From NCBI GenBank assembly GCA_013695265.1, contig JACDAU010000134.1:1-6484 (forward strand): a DNA stretch of 6,484 bases, given 5' to 3'. Under the pieces are notes generated by a model, which saw nothing but the letters and a program-made list of their open reading frames with translations, ran no database searches and was not told where the DNA came from. Of the stretch, positions 1 through 4,999 are shown piece after piece. The translations under genes were made by a program, and so were the position numbers. This DNA is from Chloroflexia bacterium (lineage in GTDB: Bacteria > Chloroflexota > Chloroflexia > Thermobaculales > Thermobaculaceae). Position 1 is the stretch's first letter. Every line of letters begins with the position of its first letter.

Positions 1-324
1 GTTGGCGTTGGCGATGCTGAAGGTGAGGTTCCCGACCGGGTAGCTCACATCCCAGCCTTGATTGAGGGCGATCTTGTACTCGAACACGCCAATAGGCAGG
101 CCGCCCGTAGCATACGTGTAGATGCCGTTGCCATCCGGGTCACTCATCAGTGTGAGGTCGCAGTCGGGCTGCCAATCCCCCGGACAGTCGACCTCGCTTT
201 GGAAACTGCCAGCGACCGTGGCGACGACGCCTGCAGCGCCAGCGGTGTTGGCCGGGAGGAGGGCGACAATCAGCGCCAGCAGCGCGAAAAAGGATGCCAG
301 ACCAGAGCTACGACGAATGACCAC
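1..324 (-). CDS. Secreted protein with pullulanase-type X25 module, N-terminal part (partial at left edge)
   Basis: The 5' 108 codons of a gene read on the minus strand run off the left end of the window. The start is GTG at 324-322, with SD GGAGGT at 336-331 six bases upstream. Residues 1-30 form a Sec signal peptide: Arg-Arg at 4-5, a hydrophobic core at about 9-24, and a likely cleavage after an Ala-x-Ala-like site near residues 26-31. The mature part begins with a compact beta module bearing GSFQSE (39-44), CPGDW (47-51), DPDGNG (62-67) and the FEYKIALNQGWD stretch (81-92). This pattern is typical of the X25 module of amylopullulanases and related secreted amylases, thought to bind alpha-glucans. 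The catalytic part, if any, lies outside the window. It could instead be a stand-alone X25-repeat surface protein. The module call is fairly sure; the enzyme identity is unknown. Confidence 0.82.
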   Translation of the reverse strand, partial: MVIRRSSGLASFFALLALIVALLPANTAGAAGVVATVAGSFQSEVDCPGDWQPDCDLTLMSDPDGNGIYTYATGGLPIGVFEYKIALNQGWDVSYPVGNLTFSIANAN

Positions 325-399
325 TCTTAAACCTCCACCGGAATACGAGACCCCAACGTCCGTGCATACTTAACGAACTCTCAGCGTCTATTTGAGGCG

Positions 400-407
400 A
401 GTATAAC
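400..407. promoter_or_regulatory. Overlapping divergent -10 boxes between the X25 gene and the Fur-like gene
   Basis: AGTATAAC reads as TATACT on the minus strand (405-400), upstream of the X25 gene. It reads as TATAAC on the plus strand (402-407), upstream of the Fur-like gene. Each would start transcription a few bases away in opposite directions. No convincing -35 box is seen for either; the best minus-strand candidate is GTATTG at 428-423 with 17-bp spacing. Overlapping symmetric -10 elements are known from bacterial bidirectional promoters. The assignment here rests on hexamer similarity only. Confidence 0.4.
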
Positions 408-413
408 AAAGTT

Positions 414-432
414 GGCCGTGCGCAATACGGCC
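414..432. repeat. Short perfect inverted repeat before the Fur-like gene (possible operator)
   Basis: GGCCGT (414-419) and ACGGCC (427-432) are perfect inverted arms around a 7-nt spacer. They lie where transcription from the plus-strand TATAAC box would begin, and end 4 nt before the ATG at 437. This could be an autoregulatory operator or a 5' hairpin. It does not resemble the AT-rich Fur, Zur or PerR boxes of model bacteria, so a role is only a guess. Confidence 0.3.
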
Positions 433-436
433 GAGA

Positions 437-970
437 ATGATGGACCGAGGCGAAGGACCCGCCGGCGCAAGTTGGTTTGACGAACAATGGTTGATACCAT
501 CATCATTTGACACGCCGAAAGCCTCGCAAAGAAGTACCGTGGACCAGTTCGCCTTGCGCCGACTGCTCCGTGGCGGCGGGTACAAGCTCACCGACCCGCG
601 CGGAGCGGTGCTTGCTCTGCTCGATGGTCCCGCGCGCGGGCACATTCACCGCGGCGGAGCTGTACGAGGCGTCACGGTAAAGGTGCCCGATATACGGCGC
701 GCGATGCTGATCTGCACCCTGGACCTTCTGATTGACCTCGGCGCGCTGGAGCGTGTGCGCCTCTCCGGCGGGCAGGAGGGATACGTGCTTTGCGGCCCGC
801 CTCATCAGCACCACAACGTGTGTTGTGCCTGCGGCGCGATCGGGGAGATAGAAGATTGCCCGCTCGAATCAGCGCTCTCTGCGGCGGTGCAACGCTCGGG
901 TTTGACGTTATGGGCGCACGCCCTCAAACTGACCGGAGTATGCGCCGGATGCACGGCAGGGGCGGAATAA
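437..970 (+). CDS. Fur/Zur-family metal-dependent regulator with compensated frameshift (possibly non-functional)
   Basis: The 177-residue frame shows the Fur layout. A winged-helix DNA-binding half starts at GYKLTDPRGAVLALL (48-62), followed by TLDLLIDLGALERV (94-107). A metal-binding dimerisation half carries HQHH (123-126), Cys129-x-x-Cys132, the EIEDC segment (137-141), His161 and Cys169-x-x-Cys172. The two Cys pairs are the usual structural zinc site. Residues 70-78 (IHRGGAVRG) do not fit the family, but the +1 frame at 645-671 reads FTAAELYEA, the expected helix. A one-base gain near 641-644 and a one-base loss near 671-672 therefore cancel out. The recognition-helix consensus (G/S)RATVYRTL is replaced by RRAMLICTL (87-95). 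No clear SD precedes ATG 437. GTG 539, preceded by AAAGAAG, would give a more usual 143-residue protein. The next gene is a ZIP transporter, which points to Zur-like zinc control. The family call is sure; function is doubtful. Confidence 0.8.
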   Translation: MMDRGEGPAGASWFDEQWLIPSSFDTPKASQRSTVDQFALRRLLRGGGYKLTDPRGAVLALLDGPARGHIHRGGAVRGVTVKVPDIRRAMLICTLDLLIDLGALERVRLSGGQEGYVLCGPPHQHHNVCCACGAIGEIEDCPLESALSAAVQRSGLTLWAHALKLTGVCAGCTAGAE

Positions 971-990
971 AGGATTCGCTTGCGTTCGGC

Positions 991-1776
991 ATGTTGCTGA
1001 CAATCGCGGCCGAGAATGGCCGACGTATTCGGGGGGCTGCTAGAGACTTCGTTTCGACTGACCTGGGTCTATCTGGACGTGCTCGTAGCGCTCGGTGTGG
1101 GTTTCAGCCTCCCCGCGTAGGTGCTCGAACTCATACCCGAGGCTCTGGCGGAGGATCCGCACGCGGGACCGTTGACCGCACTCGGACATCTCATGTTGCT
1201 TCTAACGGAAAACACCTTCTCCCGCTGGGCTCACAAAGATCAGGAGGAACACGAGCAACATGTCGTCCTTCACGGTCACGCGCTGGTCGAGCGGCTGCAC
1301 CACAAGGCGCGTCAGCTCAATTCAACGGCGAGCAAGACCGACCTGCTTGGCTTGACGGTGCACGCCTGCATCGACGGAGTTGGAATCATGACTGGCCTCG
1401 TACAGGCGGCAGGAACTAGCTTGTTGATCTTATGTGCGGTACTGCTGCACAAGTTACCTTGGGGGGCGGTCTCGCCGGCATCAGGCTCGCACTTGGACAG
1501 AACCTGCATTCAGCGTCAATGACAGTGGTCGCGCTCGACGTCGCGACGGTGCTCGGAGGGCTGGTGATGGCGCAATTCGGTGTTGTCGGTGAACAGATCG
1601 CGAAGGGTTTTCTCGCGTTTGAGGCTGAGACCTTTCTGTACATGGGTGCGACGGACCTCATTCCCGAGACGAACGCCGGTCGCTCACGAGTCATACTGCG
1701 GCTCGTGGTCACGGGCTTCACGATCTTCCATGCAAGATTCCTGCTGCTGGAGTCGGCTGGGCTGGCGCACGCATAG
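991..1776 (+). pseudogene. ZIP-family divalent metal (zinc) transporter, broken by a nonsense codon and frameshifts
   Basis: ZIP proteins are eight-helix membrane permeases that bring Zn2+ or similar ions into the cytoplasm. The frame from ATG 1016 covers an early transmembrane segment (YLDVLVALGVGF), hits TAG at 1118-1120, then continues in the same frame with LELIPEALAEDPHAGPL. After that come a His-rich cytoplasmic loop (several His around 1237-1311) and the helix-4 metal motif VHACIDGVGI (about 1358-1387). The helix-5 motif HKLPWG is at 1448-1465. At the G6 run (1461-1466) the frame must shift by -1 to continue as GGLAGIRLALGQ, and it ends with FLAFEAETFLYMGATDLIPE (about 1609-1668) and the TAG at 1774-1776. 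ATG 991 gives MLLTIAAE and needs one extra base removed near 1015 to join MADVFGGLLE; this start is inferred. Reassembled length is about 260 residues, normal for the family. It lies 20 bp (from 991) or 45 bp (from 1016) after the Fur-like gene, so the two were likely one operon. Sequencing error at the G run is possible. Confidence 0.8.
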
Positions 1777-1777
1777 G

Positions 1778-1811
1778 TCGCCGGTGCGCGTGAAATGCTT
1801 ACGCGCGGCGA
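1778..1811. terminator. Candidate hairpin between convergent genes
   Basis: TCGCCG(GTG)CGCGT at 1778-1791 pairs with ACGCGCGGCGA at 1801-1811. This gives 11 base pairs with a 3-nt bulge and a 9-nt loop. It lies just after the ZIP remnant's stop and overlaps the last codons and stop of the convergent membrane-protein gene, so it could stop transcription from both sides. No T run follows on either strand, so it is not a classical intrinsic terminator. Confidence 0.4.
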
Positions 1812-2032
1812 GGACTGGTAGCGACCAAGAGCTGCAGTCCGATCAACGCGAGCAGCACGGACGAGGGCCAGTCCAGCGCGAACCACAAGATCAGGAGCAC
1901 CGCAGTGAGCAACCAGCCGAGTGTGCGCTCGACGCCTCGGATGTCTGCCTGGCGCAGTGATGCGACGAGGCTAGTCCCATAATGCGAGGATTGACCAGTG
2001 CTTGTGGCTCGATGTACGAACGTGAGACTCAT
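1799..2032 (-). CDS. Small two-helix membrane protein (DUF2892/YgaP-like tail possible)
   Basis: A 77-residue protein starts at ATG 2032-2030 and is backed by a strong SD, AGGAGGAG at 2047-2040, seven bases upstream. Residues 1-34 are polar. Two hydrophobic segments follow, at about 37-52 (LGWLLTAVLLILWFAL) and about 58-71 (SVLLALIGLQLLVA), separated by a short Asp-Trp-Pro turn. The protein ends in a basic SPRRA tail, so both ends probably face the cytoplasm. The segment from GVERTLGWLL on resembles the DUF2892 (YgaP-like) inner-membrane hairpin. However, the family's usual C-terminal Cys-Pro-Leu-Tyr ending is absent, so this may be a relative, a truncated member or chance. It converges on the ZIP remnant with 22 bp between the stops. 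No specific function can be given. Confidence 0.62.
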   Translation of the reverse strand: MSLTFVHRATSTGQSSHYGTSLVASLRQADIRGVERTLGWLLTAVLLILWFALDWPSSVLLALIGLQLLVATSPRRA

Positions 2033-2047
2033 GCCATAACTCCTCCT

Positions 2048-2382
2048 GCTTTATAGTCTCGCATCGCAAGTACCACGTGTCTCTAGCCCATGGGTACTGT
2101 ATAGCGTCGCTTTATTCGACCCAGAAGGCACGCCAACGCAGAATCTATTCCATCACAAGCCCGGCCCGCTGGGCGCAATCTACGGCGTTGCGTTTATCGA
2201 ATGTTTACGGTTGGATGGGGAGGGCCAGTATGACGGCGGCGCACCCGCGTGGTCGGCCACACCGTGCCGAGTCACAGCGGACGCAGCAGCCTCGGCCTGC
2301 CGGGCCAATCAGGGTGGGTTTTGGTAGGATAGGACGCACTATAAGACAAAAAATGACGTTGTGGTCGACTAGGGAGACGACG
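2048..2382. other. Intergenic region between the small membrane protein and pheA; no recognisable gene
   Basis: About 335 bases separate the divergent SD at 2040-2047 from pheA. I recognise no protein, RNA gene or T-box-like leader. The pheA frame is open upstream to a GTG at 2077, and a second plus frame is open from about 2040 to a TAG at 2325-2327 without a good start codon. Neither translation resembles a known family. A candidate pheA -10 box lies near the right end. The region may hold a decayed gene or simply be spacer. Confidence 0.5.
2340..2345 (+). promoter_or_regulatory. Candidate -10 box for pheA
   Basis: TATAAG at 2340-2345 lies in a locally AT-rich stretch, 37 bases before the pheA ATG. 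That would give a leader of about 30 nt containing the SD AGGGAG (2371-2376). The -35 is not clear; only T-rich sequence (GGTTTT at 2317-2322, 17-bp spacing) is present. The support is moderate. Confidence 0.4.
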
Positions 2383-3201
2383 ATGCGAGTAGTGTTCCAG
2401 GGAGAGCCGGGCGCGTACAGTGAGCAGGCGCTGATCGAGGCGATGCCAGGAGCGGACAGCGTGCCACGCCCGCTGCTGCGCGATGTCTTCGAGACGCTGG
2501 TGCGCGAGGAAGCCGATGTCGCCGTCGTGCCGTGTGAGAACTCACAAGCCGGTACGATCCATCAGACGTACGACCTGCTTCTGGAGCACGCGGGGCGGCT
2601 GCATATCACGGGGGAGCACGAACTGCGTGTTCGACACTGTCTGCTCGCACCACTCGGAGCTGCCACGGAGACCATAGAACGCGCCTACTCCCACCCACAG
2701 GCGCTGGACCAGACGGCAGGGTGGCTGCGCGAGCGTGGAATCCAGGCGGTTTCCTACCATGACACGGCTGGCGCAGCGAGGTGGGTAGCGGAGGCTGGGG
2801 ATCCGACGTGCGGAGCGGTGGCATCCAGCCGCGCGGCGGAAGTATACGGCCTTGCAGTTCTCGCGAAAGGTATCGAGGACAATCCCACGAACCGCACCCG
2901 GTTCCTCGTGGTTGCTCACCATGCCGTACCGCAAGCGGAGGTAGAGGGAAAGACCTCGCTCGTTTTTTCCACCGCGAATCGTCCCGGCGCGCTGCACCGG
3001 GCGCTGGGGTGTCTTGCCGCGCGGGATGTGAACCTCCTGAAGCTGGAATCACGGCCGATGCGCGGTGAGGGCTGGGAGTACGTGTTCTACGTGGACTGCG
3101 TTGGCTGGGCGACAGAGCCCGCGCTCTCGTCCGCCATCCGGGAAGTTGAGCGCGAAACCGCCTGGGTCCGCGTGCTCGGCGCGTATCCCCGGTCTGTGTA
3201 G
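2383..3201 (+). CDS. pheA: Prephenate dehydratase with C-terminal ACT domain
   Basis: PheA converts prephenate to phenylpyruvate, the committed step to phenylalanine, in the cytoplasm. The 272-residue length is typical of stand-alone dehydratases. ATG 2383 was chosen because it has SD AGGGAG six bases upstream and begins directly with the family N terminus, VVFQGEPGAYSEQA (3-16). The catalytic part shows VVPCENSQAGTIHQTYDLLL (48-67, usually VVPIENS...), AYSHPQAL (101-108) and NRTRFLVV (170-177). The last contains the conserved Thr-Arg-Phe, with Thr172 as the catalytic threonine. The ACT regulatory domain (about 188-270) has PGALH (201-205) and ESRP (222-225), the phenylalanine-binding motifs, so feedback inhibition by phenylalanine is expected. 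There is no chorismate mutase domain, so it is not the enteric fused form. All key residues are present and the frame is intact. A nucleotidyltransferase gene follows 6 bp later, probably in the same transcript. Confidence 0.96.
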   Translation: MRVVFQGEPGAYSEQALIEAMPGADSVPRPLLRDVFETLVREEADVAVVPCENSQAGTIHQTYDLLLEHAGRLHITGEHELRVRHCLLAPLGAATETIERAYSHPQALDQTAGWLRERGIQAVSYHDTAGAARWVAEAGDPTCGAVASSRAAEVYGLAVLAKGIEDNPTNRTRFLVVAHHAVPQAEVEGKTSLVFSTANRPGALHRALGCLAARDVNLLKLESRPMRGEGWEYVFYVDCVGWATEPALSSAIREVERETAWVRVLGAYPRSV

Positions 3202-3207
3202 TTCCTT

Positions 3208-4212
3208 TTGCCTCGCAACACCGTACGCCTCACAAGTGAGCACCACGGGGAACCCATCACGCTCCGCGGCACCACCGGAAGCGCGAACCTCGACCGGTGC
3301 GTGCGGGATACTCTGGAAACCTTCGCAACGGCATTCCCGAACAGGATCCGTGCCTGCTACATGGATGGCAGCCATGTCGACCGAACCAGCCTCCACACGA
3401 GCGACCTAGACCTTACAATCGTCTTCGGCGATTGGTTCGAGGACGAAAAGGAGCGCGCACGGGCCGAGGAGCTCGCCAGGCGCTGTGCGGGATCGAGCGA
3501 GGTCGCGCTCGACTCGGACGTGATCGCGGAGTCGGACCTCTCCCACGGCGTGCCGCCGATGCTCAAGCTTGCCAGCCGCCTTTTGTACGGCGACGATGTC
3601 CTGGCTGACCTCCCGTTGCTCGAGATCGAGGAATGGACCCGTGACCGCATGCACGCGGCATACTGGCTCGTGGTCAACGTCTTCCACCGCCCGCCGGTCG
3701 TGCGGCTGTCGTTGGGGTATCCCGATCCCGACAGCGAGTTCTTCGGGTATGACAATCGCAGTTTGCGGGGCGCCGATGGCGTTGAATTCCCCTCCACGCG
3801 CAATCTTGTACGGGTCACCGGATGGATGGCAACCGCGCTCGTGGCTTTCGTCGCGCGGGAGTACGTGCCGAGCAAGCGTCGATGTCACGAGCTGTATCGG
3901 TTGCACGTCGGCGATGGTTGGTCCTCCCTGCTCGAGGAGGTCTACACCGTGTGCCGCGGTCGCTGGAGCTACCTTATCCCGCCAGAGCCGAGCGATCAGG
4001 AGCAGCTGCGAGCGAGCTGCGCTCGGACCCTGGCGTTCGAGAACCACTTCATGATGCGATACCGCGACTTCCTCCTGCCCGAGCTGCGCTCCGGTGTGGA
4101 TCAGGCGCTCTGGCTTCAGGGGCGAGTTCCGTTCGACGACGCGGAGGTGTACGTCGCTCTGGTCGCGCTCGCTAGCACCACTGACGAGCCGCTGAGGACG
4201 AAGGCACGGTAG
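3208..4212 (+). CDS. Nucleotidyltransferase-fold protein with helical C-terminal domain
   Basis: The N-terminal part carries the polymerase-beta-type nucleotidyltransferase signature. This is Gly54-Ser55 followed by Asp66-x-Asp68 (GSHVDRTSLHTSDLDLTIVF, 54-73) and a third acidic position at Asp102/Asp104 (VALDSDVI). It continues to the usual LLYGDD turn (125-130). The rest, about 145-330, is mostly helical with a conserved-looking PSKRRCHELYRL segment (221-232), as in aminoglycoside-type nucleotidyltransferases. The general reaction is transfer of a nucleotide from NTP to a hydroxyl on a small molecule, RNA or protein; the substrate cannot be told. All three carboxylate positions are present, so it is probably active. 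The start is uncertain: TTG 3208 lies 6 bp after the pheA stop with no SD, and translation may depend on coupling to pheA. A later start would have to lie before residue 54. It is longer than minimal MNT antitoxins and no HEPN partner is nearby, so a toxin-antitoxin role is unlikely. Confidence 0.75.
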   Translation: MPRNTVRLTSEHHGEPITLRGTTGSANLDRCVRDTLETFATAFPNRIRACYMDGSHVDRTSLHTSDLDLTIVFGDWFEDEKERARAEELARRCAGSSEVALDSDVIAESDLSHGVPPMLKLASRLLYGDDVLADLPLLEIEEWTRDRMHAAYWLVVNVFHRPPVVRLSLGYPDPDSEFFGYDNRSLRGADGVEFPSTRNLVRVTGWMATALVAFVAREYVPSKRRCHELYRLHVGDGWSSLLEEVYTVCRGRWSYLIPPEPSDQEQLRASCARTLAFENHFMMRYRDFLLPELRSGVDQALWLQGRVPFDDAEVYVALVALASTTDEPLRTKAR

Positions 4213-4331
4213 TCGCTCATGCTGTTTACGGAACGACGCAGCGTGAACGGTATATGAGGAACGACGATAAACCAAAGCGAGACATGTCCGGCGTCGGCCC
4301 GGTGAAAAAAGACGTGGACAATCCGACCCTC

Positions 4332-4988
4332 CTACACCAGCGGGAGTACGAATTCGGCGAGTAGAAACTGCGCGATCGCCGTCGGGGCCGTCAGCGCAAG
4401 GTGGCGCGGAGAGGTGAGCGCGCGCACGCTGGCCCGCAACACGCGGCCAGGTCGGAGCAGGACATGCATCACGAGCACGTCCTGCAACCCCACCACCGCG
4501 CCGACACTTGCCCCGACCGCCAGCACCACCACCATCGCGTGGACCTCCTGTCCCAGCCGCTCCGCCAGCACCACCGCACCGTGTGCGACGTACCATACCG
4601 CGAGCACACCGCCAAGCAACCCATGCCCTCCAAAGCAGGCCAACTGACCCAGCGTGCGCCTCCCAGCGCTCTCCTTACGCGCCTCGACGAGGTGGCGTAT
4701 CTCCAATGTCGTATACAACGCGTGCGGGTAGCCGAGCACGAACGCGCACAGCCACAACCAGGAGACCAGCGAGGCAGAGGAGGCGGCATATCGTTCGAGA
4801 AAGTACCACGGCAGCAAGGCGAATATCGGATTCCCGAAAAGACTGCGGACTCCGTGCCCCCATAGCGTGCCTCTGGCAAGCCACCACACGGCCCTCAGAA
4901 GGCGACGCATCAGCCGCCGCTCGGAGAACTCGTCGTACCGTCGTATGATGCCGTCCGCCTGGCTGCCGCGGGCCTCTCGCTCGCTCAT
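4332..4988 (-). CDS. Multi-pass membrane protein of unknown function
   Basis: The protein has 218 residues, with a charged N terminus (1-35, rich in Arg and Glu) followed by hydrophobic segments. These lie at about 50-66, 71-95, 114-142, 150-178 and 197-217, making four to five membrane spans. A short basic loop at 98-112 separates the second and third. I recognise no family motif. Conserved-looking features are GNPIFALLPWYFLERY (52-67) and GYPHALYTTLEIRHL (86-100). ATG 4988 is chosen because a perfect TATAAT lies 5 bases upstream, as expected for a leaderless message, and no SD is seen. It follows the M23 lipoprotein stop by 6 bp, so it is also likely read from the upstream HAD promoter. Position after a cell-wall-type lipoprotein suggests an envelope role, which is inference. 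Confidence 0.72.
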   Translation of the reverse strand: MSEREARGSQADGIIRRYDEFSERRLMRRLLRAVWWLARGTLWGHGVRSLFGNPIFALLPWYFLERYAASSASLVSWLWLCAFVLGYPHALYTTLEIRHLVEARKESAGRRTLGQLACFGGHGLLGGVLAVWYVAHGAVVLAERLGQEVHAMVVVLAVGASVGAVVGLQDVLVMHVLLRPGRVLRASVRALTSPRHLALTAPTAIAQFLLAEFVLPLV

Positions 4989-4993
4989 ACCGA

Positions 4994-4999
4994 ATTATA
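4994..4999 (-). promoter_or_regulatory. TATAAT -10 box, leaderless-type promoter of the membrane-protein gene
   Basis: A perfect TATAAT reads on the minus strand at 4999-4994 and overlaps the last codon and stop of the M23 gene. Only five bases (TCGGT) separate it from ATG 4988, so a transcript would start at or within a base or two of the start codon. No good -35 is visible at 16-18 bp. This would be an internal promoter within the three-gene cluster. Confidence 0.5.

Noticed and set aside
790..1419. 209-codon open frame overlapping the Fur-like and ZIP regions
   Set aside because: It is rich in Arg and Gly with no family features, and lies over clear Fur and ZIP coding text in another frame.
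2050..2055. TATAAA as the -10 box of the small membrane-protein gene
   Set aside because: It abuts the SD, so transcription from it would start within the SD; no -35 is seen either.
2311..2340. RVGFGRIGRTI, resembling the glyceraldehyde-3-phosphate dehydrogenase N terminus, in the frame upstream of pheA
   Set aside because: The expected Ile-Asn-Gly before FGRIGR is missing, nothing after it matches the family, and it runs straight into pheA. Most likely chance.
2077..2382. N-terminal extension of pheA from GTG 2077
   Set aside because: The extension has no family similarity, and ATG 2383 has a good SD and begins at the conserved N terminus.
3406..4596. 396-codon minus-strand frame opposite the nucleotidyltransferase
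   Set aside because: It is antisense to a well-supported gene and shows low-complexity Gly/Arg composition typical of a shadow frame.
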